From assembly GCA_944739405.2 (NCBI GenBank), contig OX123187.2:80150450-80214449 (forward strand): a DNA stretch of 64,000 nt, given 5' to 3'. The notes beneath the pieces are model-generated. The model had not been told where the DNA came from, searched no databases, and saw only the letters and a program-made list of their open reading frames with translations. Positions within the stretch are counted from its first letter, which is position 1. Each line of letters begins with the position of its first letter. A program made the translations under genes and the position numbers. Positions 1 through 11,317 of the stretch are shown here, one piece after another. This stretch comes from Euclidia mi (taxonomy: Eukaryota > Arthropoda > Insecta > Lepidoptera > Erebidae).

Positions 1-591
1 CGTCCTTCTATATGCAAATTCATCACTTTTTTACCAACGTACATCTCATCTCTCCGCATAACATGTTCATACCAGGCCAATCGACTCCCTTTTACCTTTT
101 CATCTATGGGTGCCACTTTCTTAATACCTCTTACGTAATCATTCCTAATTCTGTCCATTCTTCGAACCTAGGTAGCAAAAATCAGAGCATACTGGTAGAG
201 GTGTACCGCAAAGTGTAACCTGTATAGGACTGAAGAGACCACCAAAGTCACAGAACATAATAATATATTCTGTTTTGGTTCTGCTGATTCTCAGGTCTAC
301 ATTCTGCAATCTCTGCGGCCACTCCACCAGCTTGCTCTGCACCTTCTGTTCACTCTCTGCTACCAGAACGATGCCTCTTTCTATATGTCCGATGATATAG
401 CATCCATAATTAACAGGAAGAGGATCGGCCCTTAGCCCCTAGGCTAAGGGCCGATCCTTGGTGCATGCCTAAGGCCACATCGAATCTGGCTGTGATAAGA
501 GCTGCGGATCGGATTTGCATTCAGCATTCAGCGTACATGTCTTGAATCAACGTCAGGTATTTCCCAGGCATTTCTTTATACTTCAGGCCCA
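1..591 (-). mobile_element. RTE-type LINE fragment, truncated by the window edge
   Basis: This segment matches the RTE LINE at 42329-45378 in the same orientation. It covers the end of the RT domain and the C-terminal region. About 245 bp are missing at position 165, and about 27 bp are missing near 370. The second gap removes the sequence that encodes the RT catalytic F-A-D-D in the longer copy, so this copy cannot encode an active enzyme. A short minus-strand frame at 145-342 keeps residues typical of the region after the active site. The element probably continues to the left of the window. Confidence 0.85.
421..458. repeat. 17-bp perfect hairpin inside the RTE fragment
   Basis: The arms are 421-437 and 442-458 with a 4-base loop. 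The paralogous stretch near 43183-43205 has only one copy of the arm, so the inverted copy arose in this locus. Confidence 0.85.
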
Positions 592-1110
592 TAAAATATA
601 TAAAAAAATTAATATAACATAAAATGTAAAAAAATTACATACGTATTACGAAGCAAATTTAATGTTCCCTAGAGGCCGAGGCCGGGCTGTACTCAATAAT
701 TTTTCAGCTTCCTTACAGAAAATTCTCAAGAATAAAGTTTTATGAATCTAAAACCCCAAGAAAAGTGTTACAACAACTAAATCTGCTTGACGCTGACTGC
801 CACAACACAACAAAATGTTTTGACAAACTTCAAAACTTCTCCAAAACATCAAAACAATTCCGCGCACATTTTTGCCCACTTGCACACTTGGCAAAGTGCC
901 AGGTAGTTCTTTGAAAAAATATTTAGCGTCAACTTGAAACATGTAATTAATTTTCAATTAAGTCTTACAAACTACGCTTAAAGCAGAACGTGAGATAGAA
1001 TAATTTAAACGACGAAAGTGGACGAGAATATAAATGCTGTTAAACAAATTTTCGATTTTTCAATATCATAAATTGACCACATAAATTGTGAAATTTGAGA
1101 GATGCGAGAG
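592..1110. other. AT-rich intergenic stretch
   Basis: I see no coding frame or recognisable repeat here. It ends just before the 5' region of the candidate gene at 1224. Confidence 0.5.
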
Positions 1111-1223
1111 TATTTATAATTTTGAACTGGGTGTGTAGGTATTAAGTGAATACACGTTAGTATTAGTACATTATTTGTATTCTCACACGCAAAATTGTGA
1201 AAATTATTAAGAAATTAAATAAG

Positions 1224-1565
1224 ATGCCAAGCCTTAAGTAAGTATCAATTTTTGGAAATAGGTATTCAGATAATATTAATTCTCTTTCTATGTTGTTTAT
1301 GCTATAAACTATCAAACTGTTATAACCTTATAACATTCTTTGCCATATAAGTGATAAAACCATTATGTGATTTGAAATACCATCACGGAACAGTATAGAC
1401 TTACATCAAAATGGAAATCTTCATGAAAAATACTTAAGCCACCTCGAAGTTTTACAAGACTCGTTCGTTCGAAACTTTATAATGAAAGCCTCTTACACTT
1501 TATGTGAAACAAAGGCCAAGACGGTTTCGGATGTACCGCCTACGATAGACTGGAGAAAGTTATAA
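1224..1565 (+). CDS. Candidate two-exon host gene, unknown protein (61 aa)
   Basis: I do not recognise this protein. An ATG at 1224 with A at -3 opens a 14-nt coding exon that ends in a consensus splice donor (GTAAGTATC from 1238). An acceptor CAG at 1391-1393 then leads into an open frame in the matching phase, running to TAA at 1563. Together they give 61 residues starting M-P-S-L-N and ending in W-R-K-L. The same frame stays open for 71 more codons after that stop (1566-1781). The gene may therefore be longer and carry a nonsense mutation, or end here. A TATA-like run lies near 1110. The intron of about 156 bp is a normal insect size. No domain, signal peptide or membrane segment is visible. 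Confidence 0.4.
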
Positions 1566-1781
1566 ACAATAGGTAATTTCGAGCCTCTAACATTATTAGC
1601 ATGTTTCGGCGACAGACGTACAAACGTAATTAAATTAAACGAATGCTGTGTCTTGTTTGGTTTGCTGCTTGGCTTCTATTCATTTGAAAGGGCTATGGAA
1701 GACTTAGACAACAGTGAGGGTATTAGTGAGATAATTAAGGGCTTGTACTGTCCCGTCCATGATAATGAAATAGATTATTGA
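1566..1781 (+). pseudogene. In-frame continuation of the candidate gene after a stop codon
   Basis: This frame follows the TAA at 1563 directly, in phase with the preceding exon. It encodes 71 residues, with a hydrophobic stretch in the middle (L-F-G-L-L-L-G-F) and an acidic C-terminal part, and ends at TGA 1779-1781. A frame this long is unusual in DNA this AT-rich. It could be the decayed continuation of the same protein, a sequencing error, or a chance frame. I do not recognise the sequence. Confidence 0.3.
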
Positions 1782-1950
1782 TAGCATTGTTTTGTTTTTG
1801 TAAATTATGTAATCATCTCTGTTTGTTGCTTTCATTTATTTACTTTTATTTTCATATAAAAATAGTGAAAATAGAATGAAATATTTACTAATGTAAAATA
1901 AATCTATAGTCACAATGATTTCTTAAACATTATTACGTAAAATTTGTCAG

Positions 1951-2233
1951 TTGTCTAAAATTGAATAGCCATGACTGCCTATGTTCATTAGGTTACGAGC
2001 ACCTTCCATCAAATAATCCTGTAAGCATAAGATCAAGCGATTTGAGTCAAACAGATAATAAAAGCCCAGAAAATAATACCAAGAATATCTTTCGTATTTT
2101 CATATACGGTGCAAGAAACGTACCTAATAACACTAGTACTGAAAAAGTTCATACTTCATTTACACTTGACATCACAATTCCGAGTAATGAACATCAAAAC
2201 GAAGACGGTCTGGGCGCCATTATCTTAGCATGA
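1951..2233 (+). CDS. Candidate last exon, unknown protein
   Basis: A frame of about 94 codons ends at TGA 2231-2233. It begins after an acceptor-like CAG at 1948-1950 and has no ATG near its 5' end, which fits an internal or terminal exon. The product would be polar and rich in Asn and Ser. Its phase does not join cleanly to a strong donor in the upstream frame, so the link to the gene at 1224 is unproven. I do not recognise a domain. Confidence 0.25.
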
Positions 2234-2473
2234 TCGATGTTCTGTCGCGATCTTTTGATATATTTCTTCGAGAGGGTGAAATTTGAAGCTCCGTAAATGT
2301 ATTTTCTAAATTTAAAGCGAAATTATGTCTCATTTTGCTCGAGTGTCGTTGAAATAAGATTTATTATGTAGTTCAACAGAACTATGGTGATGAATCGCGT
2401 GAACTTATTTGTATCAGTTTAGATTGAATTTAGATTTATATTGACATCAATATTACTTGCATAAAAATAAACA

Positions 2474-2653
2474 GCGGCGATATTCCAGTGGTGTACGTAA
2501 CGGACTGCCGAGACGATGGTCTCGGGTTCGATCCCCAGGTACCCCGGGCAGGTACCTCAGGTACCTCTGACTTTTCGAAGTTATTTGTGTATTATAAATG
2601 TTAATTATTGCTCGCTTAGATGGCAATACGCTCGCCCCCTATTACATTGGCAA
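2474..2653 (+). mobile_element. tRNA-derived SINE copy
   Basis: The 5' part carries a pol III B-box (GGTTCGATCCC near 2526). It is followed by a core shared with the SINEs at 28262, 33060, 40255 and 45876, then by a stretch shared with the composite repeat at 6745 (CTCGCCCCCTATTAC). Three GGTACC boxes lie close together after the B-box. Confidence 0.7.
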
Positions 2654-4297
2654 CAACATGTTGTTTTAACATGACAATTTCAAGCAAACCATGTGTAAAA
2701 CACGTTCAGGAAGATAAATACACAATACTATTTAGCTAGGATGCGTTTCCGTAGCAAGACCAAGAAAGAGCTACCACGTCCAACTAGGTCCATCAGCAGA
2801 TGAGACGAACACGGCGTTTTCACACAAATCTATATTAATCAAGATTCGCGTAATTCTGCCACTGGGGCACGTCGGTGGACGCCGCAGTAGAGGAGAGTTA
2901 CACACACCTCCTCCGGTCTGAAGAGGCGTAGAATGATTCCGTGATATGGGACTCTGCTGCGAAGGCAAAATATATCGTTATGTAAGATGTGACCGCTAAG
3001 GCATAAAAAACCCATGCTGTAAATAAAGAGGTCAAATTTTAACCTCTAAGGGACGGGCTCTGGACGGACAAATTATTGACTTTGCAGACACCTCATTCAA
3101 CATTAAACACAAAACAATGCCACAGAAACGGCTAGACTGTCTAAAGTCTAGTGTACATACATTAATGCGAAATAAATCCTAACTACATTGTAAAAGTTTT
3201 CAATTCGTACTGTATATCAAAGGACTAAGTCTCAATGTCACATTTCAGTTCTTAGACTTATATCTTATATTCAGAGATTGTTGATTTAGTTTTCAGACTA
3301 GACTAATAAAAGTTTATTTATACTCAAAACATCTTTTCATTTATTAACAATATTCCAAAAATTTTGAAAGTCGTTAAAGTTTGTCAAAATACTGGCGCAT
3401 TTTAATAAAATTACACTTGTTATGTTAACTAACTTACTTCCATTATTCCGATTTATTTTTTGTTAAATGTAAATAAAGAGTCTTATTGCGATTTTAGATA
3501 TTACATGGGCCGCTAGTGTGTAATATGTAAAAATGCAATGAAACTCTTTCGAACTGTTTTCCTGTACCTATATATTTAAAATGAACATTTCAAACATAAA
3601 AAGTGAAATTTACGCAGATTGTCTTCTTAGAGTAAAATAAAACTTTCTCAACCCTATGCTTATCTACTTGCTCCTTTTATTATCATCACTGCTGATCTTA
3701 GTTTCAAAAAAATTTTCCAGCTTTCAACAAAGCCACTTTAAGCCTTTTTGGAAAAATTTTAATGACCCCTCCACGGACACTAATGGGATTAAAGGGAAAA
3801 AGTAACTTTCTTAATTTATTGACAGTCGTACCTTCATTATCTTGAGATTGCTCGATTTTCTAAGCTAGGTCATAACGTTAGGTCAAAGTTGCAAATGTCG
3901 CGTTAGTAAATTATGTATGTAATTCTTTTTATTTTTTACGGTCTGTCTCGACTGATGAATTGCTGTTCGAATTTGAGAACAAGTTGTTGACACAATTATC
4001 TTTATTGCTCCAGACTTAGCAGACATAAGGTTATCTTAGAGGGACGTCAAGTCTAGTATTACGCTTCAATACTGATGATGTAATAATTGGAAATAGAAAT
4101 ATGAATATTTTCATAAATGCCAAGAAGGTATCATTTGCCCTGAATGCATAATGTCCCTCTGCCGGGCACGGGCCTTTAATATAAAAAAGACGTATTTTTT
4201 TGTCTTTGACTGTCAGTTTGGTTAACCTTAAAACTGTTTTAATAATATCTAGCTTGCGTGATCAGAAACCATTAAACAGACTATTCTGGTTAGGTCT
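2654..4297. other. AT-rich sequence without recognised features
   Basis: Only short shadow frames are present. A remnant of LINE or SINE type may lie near 4150-4175, but it is too short to classify. Confidence 0.4.
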
Positions 4298-4447
4298 TAC
4301 GTAATGGGGGGCGAGCCTGTTACCGTTACCGGGCACATTGCCGTACTCCGTGCTGCTACTGCGAATTCGGAAAACTCAGTAACACTTTTGACTGACCTGG
4401 GAATCGAACCCGGGACTTCACGATCAGCAAGACGCATACGCAATCCT
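4298..4447 (-). mobile_element. Partial SINE, minus strand
   Basis: The reverse complement contains a B-box-like GGGTTCGATTCCC and the block ending in GGCTCGCCCC that is also present at 6745-7164. Both ends are truncated. Confidence 0.6.
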
Positions 4448-5984
4448 TTGGACTTCGCGGGTTGCTAATAATGAGTTTTTAATATTGTGTTGCCATTTTC
4501 TGTTCTTCTTAGGTCTTTGTTCTAAACAATTATCCATTAACACTTTCCCAATTGCCTTTTCTCCCTTTTCAGAAATAAAAAACAAATTAATCCCTTTTAA
4601 TCTTTTCATCACGAAACAATTTTCTTCAAAACTTCTTTCATAATATCACTCAGAGGTCGTGTCGTATTGTTAATCCCAGATGAATTTAACCCAAAGTCTT
4701 TGAATTCTATGGTAAAAGCATTAACTTCAACAAGCCTCTGCATAAAAACAAAGGCTGTGTAATCTTGTTAAGAAAAATTTAACAATTATTGCTACCGTTA
4801 TCATGTTTCAAATTAATATTAGACTTCCAATACTGTGCCAGTCACAGACTAAAATATATCCACAGTAACTCATTGTCATGCTGGCATTTTAAATTTTGAA
4901 TATCTGGCAACTTTTTATGCTATTGTTAGATTAGAAGGTGAACAAATTCAAAGTACTTCAAAGAGTTTGTAAGTAGATCCTTTTTATGGTAATAATGTCT
5001 GTTCAAAATGGCATAAAGTTTCTGCATCGCCTTATCTCTGGTCGCTTGTTTGATAATTTATTCAGTGATGGTAAATGGGGGTTGGAATTTTCACGAGGTA
5101 TTTGAAGGTTACCACATTTTTCCCCTTGAGGATAACCGTTTCGATGAGTAATAAAATTATAACATTATAGTTACACTTTGTTTTAATATTTCAATTTAGA
5201 ACAGATAATAATATTGGGGTTCGGCATAAAGTAATTATAGGAGTTTAAGTTTTGACCTGTCTTTCGGGATTATGTACCTACAAAGGTTCTTTATTTAAAA
5301 AGCGCTCTAATACAATAATAATCTTTATTAATATGTCGGAGATTGGAAAGCGGAACGTCAAGTCTTAATAGATTTGGGCGTATTCGGATACGATGGCAAC
5401 GAATACAATTTTTTACATAACAGAACCTTATTTCTTATGGATGTCGTGTGCCGATTAAAGTTGACGTATTGACGGTTGTCAGTGTAGTACGTAGTTGGCG
5501 CCGTTGGCGGCGCTGCTGGCGTCGTTTTCCGTCTTTCTTGCTCTCGTAGTTAAGTGACACAGGAGAAACTTTCTCTCTTGCACTCGTAGAGTCAGCTGTC
5601 ACAGCGCGACTGCCACGCCGCCAAGCGGCAATATGGGTCACACTGGTCACAGAAAGTTTGTCTTAAAAGCGCAAATAAGAAATACATCTCTATAAATAAA
5701 TATCTATGCTCTAAGACGATGGTTTCAACACTGAAGTCGGCAGTTGACAGCTGTCAATGTCATTAAATGTTTTATAAGCGGACGTGGAGCTGTCAACGGG
5801 CACTTTTGGCGACAGACACAGCGGAGGAAACAAGTGTAGCCTACCTACGTCCGACTTCGCCGCGTTTCCAAAAGTAATCCATTTTGATACGAGCCACGTG
5901 TGCATATTTAGTTTGTGAAGTGAACTAATTAGTTTGAGTAAAACCTATTGAGTGTATACCGAGACTTATTTCCTGAAATGTACG
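4448..5984. other. Unrecognised region with a GC-richer block near 5480-5900
   Basis: Nothing is identifiable to 5340. From 5480 to 5900 the composition is more GC-rich. A palindromic TTGACAGCTGTCAA lies near 5745. The block could be a promoter or an old MITE, but I cannot decide between them. Confidence 0.3.
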
Positions 5985-6128
5985 ATGGAGGCAGATCTGA
6001 GAGACGAAGAACGCCCACATTCTCCTACGTTACCTACGTTAAATATATATCAAGCCATTGCTTTTGTTTCGAATATATTATACGATATTTTGGAACTGAG
6101 AACATGGCTATGGCAACAGTGTCATTAG
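5985..6128 (+). CDS. Possible small ORF (47 aa)
   Basis: The frame starts at ATG 5985 and ends at TAG 6126. The predicted peptide has an acidic N-terminal third and a hydrophobic, Trp-containing C-terminal half. It follows the GC-richer block at 5480-5900. There is no homology that I recognise, and the length is within chance expectation. Confidence 0.15.
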   Translation: MEADLRDEERPHSPTLPTLNIYQAIAFVSNILYDILELRTWLWQQCH

Positions 6129-6744
6129 TTCTGAACCACAATTGCGATCGGATGTATTTAACAAATAATTAAACGGTCTACCCGCGTTTTCTTTCGTTTA
6201 TTCCATATAATTACCACCTATCGCGTTTGAGTGAGTAAGAAAGACAAAGTCCCAAATACATATTCTTATATACCAGTAGGCACCCTAATGAAACCATCTG
6301 TCCATTATAGAAAAGAGATCCGTAGAACAGAAGAAAAGAAGAACAGGAATAGTGTTTAGGCAGGTTTACCATCTTTATATCCGTAAGATTGGTAACGAGT
6401 AATGCCTTGATTGGCATCACTTTAATTTAACGACAGTGATTCATAAGTCCCTTTTTACTAGTTTTATTAAAAAAGAAACTATTTATAGCACAAATTTAAA
6501 ATATGAATACAAAGGAGATTATAACAATAAATACCATTTATATTTGATAAACTAAACTTTTCTAACTACTTAACTGTATAAGCCTCAAAGAAGTGCTGAA
6601 AATAACATTTATTGCGCAAGTAAAGTTATCTATAAAACTATTATAATTTGTACCAAGATATGCAAATATATAGATCATGGTTTAGGATACATACATAGTT
6701 TAGGATAGTTTAGTTATATAATTAGCTTTATTTTATTGTACATA
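6129..6744. other. AT-rich sequence, nothing recognised
   Basis: No coding frame, RNA gene or familiar repeat is visible in this stretch. Confidence 0.4.
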
Positions 6745-7164
6745 ATTATTATGCCGTGTGGTTGACGGCAAAGAATACAAGTGTCACCACTCCCTGTCTT
6801 CCCGTGTGTGTCGTAAGAGGCGACTAAGGGATAACACGATGCAAATACCATCTTTGCGTAGAGACGGAAAACTCGACATCAAACCCTATACGACTGCCTC
6901 GTTGGTCTCGCGGCATAAATGTGCGCGTGGGATCGGGAGGTCTCGGGTTCGATTCCTGGGTCGGGCAGTGTTATTGGGTTTTTCTGTCACGAAATTCTCA
7001 GAAGCAGCACGGAGTCTGGAAATGTGCCCGGTGCGGCAATAGGCTCGCCCCTTATTACGTGGGACTAGAGTATATCTGGCGAAGAGTGGGTGTAGAAATA
7101 CACCTCTGCCTACCCCTTCGGGGATAAAAGGCGTGACGATATGTATGTATGTATGTATGTACAT
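6745..7164 (+). mobile_element. Composite SINE with LINE-like 3' tail
   Basis: This repeat has a second copy at 54601-54917, which runs into the assembly gap. It has a leader, then a tRNA-like section with an A-box-like TGGTCTCGCGGC and a B-box GGTTCGATTCC (near 6948). A body follows, and a tail CTGCCTACCCCTTCGGGG that leads into (TATG)n. The same tail type ends the LINE fragment at 36041-36262, which suggests a shared reverse-transcriptase recognition site. The open frames across it are shadows. Confidence 0.75.
7140..7163 (+). repeat. (TATG)n microsatellite tail
   Basis: Tandem TATG units end the composite SINE. Confidence 0.85.
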
Positions 7165-7499
7165 AATTATTTTACTCCTAAATTATATGTAATATAGAAG
7201 TAGTGCTTAAGAATAGCTTTAAAAGTATTAACTAGTTCCATTGCGTTCAAAACTATAACGGCTTAGATCGTAATAGAGCCACAAAATTTATGTTAAAGGT
7301 TTTCAACTTCATTAAAAGTCATTACCTTTCAAAGTTATATCAAAACATTTCAAGTTTGGAACACAAGAAAATCTTCTTTAACCGCTTTTATCGTTTCAAA
7401 TTTTAAAGCTGTTACACACCATCAGTTTTAACTGAAAGATTCATTGTACAGTCTCTATTTACTCTTGTTTAAAATGTAACGCTTATAGATTCCAAATTT

Positions 7500-7612
7500 A
7501 CCACCTTTTACATTTACACGATTTTAACATTTACATTTAGTACCACATTCGCAATTCTGGGGCGCAGAATCATAAGAAAGAAAATGCAATAAAACTAAGG
7601 CCCCTTATTTTG
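7500..7612 (-). mobile_element. LINE 3'-end remnant, minus strand
   Basis: It is similar to the 3' tails at 33837-34020 (minus) and 42055-42225 (plus), including the conserved blocks around CACATTCGCAA and GCAATAAAACT. It is 5'-truncated and diverged. Confidence 0.55.
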
Positions 7613-7658
7613 AATATCCAAGTTCCAACATTTTATTTAATTAACAAAAAGTATAGTA

Positions 7659-7841
7659 TAATATTTATGAAATGGCTCTATATTGCGTCATTGTTTGATG
7701 ATATAGGTAAAATGCCTTATATTTCCCTTGACGTTTCGGCGTGGTTTACACTCTGTTAGGGAGGGGGGGGGAGGGTAATTAAAGGTATTTTACCTATATT
7801 TTCAAATAATTACGCGATATAGACCCGTTTGATAAATATTA
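7659..7841. mobile_element. Foldback MITE, about 183 bp
   Basis: Inverted arms of about 62 bp (7659-7721 and 7779-7841) flank a short centre holding a G-rich run near 7759-7775. A shared arm motif is ATATAGGTAAAAT. There is no coding capacity, so it would need transposase in trans. The superfamily is not clear. Confidence 0.65.
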
Positions 7842-8999
7842 CTACGTGTACAAGTCGTGAAAAAGTATTCATAACAATTAGTATTTTTTTAAAGGAACTG
7901 CTACTTTTACACCACCATAATTATTTACAAAGGTTTCAAACAAATTTCAAGATTTATTGAGCAAAGAATTTAACTGAAATTGAATAAAAATATTATTGGA
8001 TGTACTATATATAGAAAAAAGTCCAATCAAACCAGAAAATGTGTCGCAGCAAAACACAGTTCCGACAGTTTTCTTAGAAAAACTGATAGATCATACAGGC
8101 TGACTGCATGGATGACAAAATAGTCTAAGCCACTTCGTAGCTTAACACCAGTGACAGTGTGTTCTATCACCACTATAATTGACGCACACTTTGATTTATT
8201 GCCAAAGAACAATGCCCATTTTTCTTAGAAACGCCGGCCCAGGTGTGAACCGTCAAAAATCGTAGTAGTTGTTATTGCATTCGATAAAACAGTGTTAAAC
8301 TAGAATTTTCAGATTGATTAGAGGTCGGCCACATTCATAGTTTTATTACAAGAAGTACTTTTTATGCTCAAAAAACATTAAGTGTGTACGTACTTTTATT
8401 AGTATAGTTACAGTATTTCGTAGTTTTGAGTAGAAAGAAATGAGTTAATCGTTTGGTAAGGGTAGAAATCCGAAAGAAAAAGCCAGAAGTCGTAAAAGAT
8501 TCACAGACATTCACAATAAATATTATTTACTAGTCTATGTTCACAATGCGCACGGGCAAATAACAAACATAATAAAATAAATTGACTATGACATTATTGA
8601 CATTTAATAACAATAAAAAAAGTGTTGCCATTTTGCAGTTTTTAAATAATATTGATTAATCGATATAGATTTCGGACAAGATTATCAATCTATGTATTTG
8701 GTTCAAAATCGAAGTTATATGTAGTTAATCGCATATATTCCTTAAAAATACACTTAATAAAAATGTTTAAGGACCAAATAAAGATTTGCTACTCACTTAA
8801 ATCATTTTGAGTAGAGAAAATGTAAAATCGATTAAGATAATCGATTTAATATTATGAATTCTTTACTGGCAATTTCTGATCTATTACGTGTTGGCTATTT
8901 AGACGTTAACACATCTTTTTAAACCTATTTATTGATTATGTTTCTCCGCACACCTTTAGTAACGCCTATAAATTAAGTTATATATAAAAAGGATTATTA
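7842..8999. other. AT-rich sequence, nothing recognised
   Basis: Only short frames occur. Several ATCGAT-type palindromes lie at 8655-8845, with no clear element boundaries. Confidence 0.4.
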
Positions 9000-9720
9000 A
9001 ACAACAAATTGAAACTCTATAGTGCTGTTCATGAGTTCCAAACTGGGCCAGAAATGGGCATTGTTCTTTGGTTTAGAGTCCGAATATCCATTGATTAAAC
9101 GATTATAAAGCGCCCTGCGATTCTTACAGAAAATCATTTTATAGAATGGCAGGCTTGAAAAGTGGAAACAGGAAACTAATTCAAGACACCCATTTTATGG
9201 CCAAAACCCAGCAGCCAAAAAAACTAAAAAGTCGGAACAGTTTTCTCCACACTATATACACAAGAGCTAACAACGATTCTAAGGATAGAATCAACTTGTG
9301 GCGTGACAAATTTTCCATCCCCACCTTCATTCCACCGACGGAAAATTTACCTCCAGGATATCAACTTCCTTGGCCAACTTGGAAGGCACACAATAGGCTG
9401 TGCACCCAGGTAGATCTAAAGATAATCTGATAAGGGGGTTATATTAACCCAAGCGAAAATAAGTGTGACTGCGGCGTAGCACCACAGACAATGAGCCATA
9501 TGTCAGCATATGGCTCATTGTACACCACAAGCCCAGAATCGTGCACATTATTGACGACATGTATCAAACCCTTGTTTGATACATGTCGTCAATAATGTGC
9601 ATCGCATATGGCCTTGCCATATGCGATGTGCATTGCCGAGTACTGGGCTGAAACGGTATGACAAGTGTTGCAATCGACACGAGAAGAAGATTTTAAAGAA
9701 TTATGTTTTGTCTGTATGCT
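9000..9720 (+). pseudogene. LINE C-terminal fragment
   Basis: The frame at 9146-9430 and its continuation in another frame from about 9430 resemble the C-terminal end of a non-LTR retrotransposon protein. That end has a Trp-containing segment with N-R, then C-D-C-G followed by Q-T-M-S-H. A frameshift separates the two parts and the 5' end is missing. A second, shorter copy lies at 27660-27850. The exact clade cannot be set from this piece. Confidence 0.6.
9489..9628. repeat. Three consecutive perfect hairpins
   Basis: The arms are 9489-9502/9507-9520 (14 bp), 9542-9569/9574-9601 (28 bp) and 9600-9612/9616-9628 (13 bp), with loops of 3-4 bases. The paralogue at 27690-27810 has single, non-inverted versions of each segment. 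Confidence 0.9.
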
Positions 9721-10021
9721 AAAGGCTTAACCGATTTATTTGAATAGTAAAATCCGTCAGACAATGCTGAAAGTGAGTAACAGGCTTTAGAGTACGAGTA
9801 TCTTCAAATAATCTATTGTGGCGGCCGTTTTAACAAATAAAATAGATTTAAAAAGTCGGCGGGAACATTTCAAGCCGAAATCTGGTGAAAATTACTTTAT
9901 CTTGATGAGACGTATTATTGGATGGGACAGCTCCGTATTTTTGTAACGCTAATATATTTAAATTCCTTATTGAAGATCTGTAAGAAGGTATTGGAAGTAT
10001 GATGGAACCTATTTTATGGAT
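9721..10021. other. Flank between the LINE fragment and the BEL element
   Basis: No feature is recognised. The last bases before the LTR (TGGAT) do not match the bases after the other LTR. Confidence 0.4.
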
Positions 10022-10599
10022 TGTTTGAAATAGAATTACTTTTTATTATAAGTCAAATCGATTATATCGATTAAGTAACATTTTGTTTAGTCTATTGAAA
10101 ATTTCTGACAATGGTCACACTGAACTGTCAACTTCCGTTCTTGCCTTGAAAAATTAACACGCCGTTTTGGTCTCTCTCGCGTGGAATATTGTAATAAAAT
10201 TGGAACCCGATTGAGTGCCTTCTTTAATCAACTGGCATCGGTTATTTGTGATAAAAGATAAGTTGTATCTTAATGAACATTTGTGAAATATTGAACTTTG
10301 TAAAACACGTGTGTGAATTCCTGTTTGGTGCCTGGAGTAGGACTTCGCTGAATTGGACACTGGTATTTATTCGATTTTCTTGTTATTTTGGCCAAAATTA
10401 TGAGTTAATCTTATAGGTCCACTCAAGAGCATCAGTGAAGATATCAGGTGAGTTGAAACATCTTATTAATATTAGTTGTGATTCGCTGTGCAACGCAGTG
10501 CATTGTGTCTGGATCCTTGTCTATCGTGGTCAGGTAGATGTATTACAGCTTCCACTGCGCACTTTGAAAATCCCTGCCTGCCTGCGGTAATTCTAGACA
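10022..10599 (+). repeat. 5' LTR of the BEL/Pao element
   Basis: It begins TGTTTGAAAT and ends TTCTAGACA. It matches 18205-18782 over its full length with about 10 substitutions. It would supply the promoter. An AT-rich leader of about 690 bp follows. Confidence 0.93.
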
Positions 10600-11317
10600 T
10601 AATTTTTTGGTGCAGAGCTGTAGTTGAAACTTAGCCGTTGCATTGCTGAGTACAAACCTCAGATTGGTATAAGCTTGTATCTTATTACCTTGAAGACAGT
10701 ATTGTAGTGTTTGTCAGGTCAGTTATTGTGTAAAATACATAATATTTAATTGTATAAGTTGACCTAGATAATTTAAAAAACACATTTTCATACATAACCT
10801 CAATCAGTAATTGTTTGACTTGTATTGTTGAAATCTAGCAATAACCTGTTGTTGTCAGCATTAATAGGTCAGTTTGTTTGGATACATAACAGCTGTATGT
10901 ATCAATAAATTTAGTAAATTTAGTTTAGTGCATAATAATATTAAGTTTTGAAACATTATAACAACCAAACTTTTGATTAATCTTTGTTTTGTTATAATAT
11001 ATTGATAATATTGTTAGGTAACACAAACTGGTGCCTACCGTTGTAATATATAACACATTTAGTCTGTTTGTTGCAGTAATTTATTAATAACCTAATTTAA
11101 GTTTCAACTTTAATTGTTGTATGTAATAACTTTAATAACCTTTGTCTTTGAGTCAATATATTGAAACTATTAATTTTGTTGGGCAGTAAATACCTGCCAC
11201 TTGCTTGTACCAGCAGTAAACAGATTAATAGTTTGTTGGTTTCAAAGAATTAACAAATATTAAGTTTTAATTGTTAATATTATTTAACGCTTGTCCGGGC
11301 TCTTTTTAAATTTGATA
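10600..11317 (+). other. Leader of the BEL/Pao element
   Basis: AT-rich untranslated sequence lies between the LTR and gag. The primer site should be close to the LTR end (TTTGGTGCAGAGC region), but I could not assign the tRNA. Confidence 0.5.

Noticed and set aside
5435..5905. Minus-strand frames of 64-71 codons
   Set aside because: Composition-driven frames without start context or homology.
6880..6970. tRNA gene
   Set aside because: A- and B-box-like sequences exist, but the flanks and repeated copies show it is part of a SINE, and no proper cloverleaf could be drawn.
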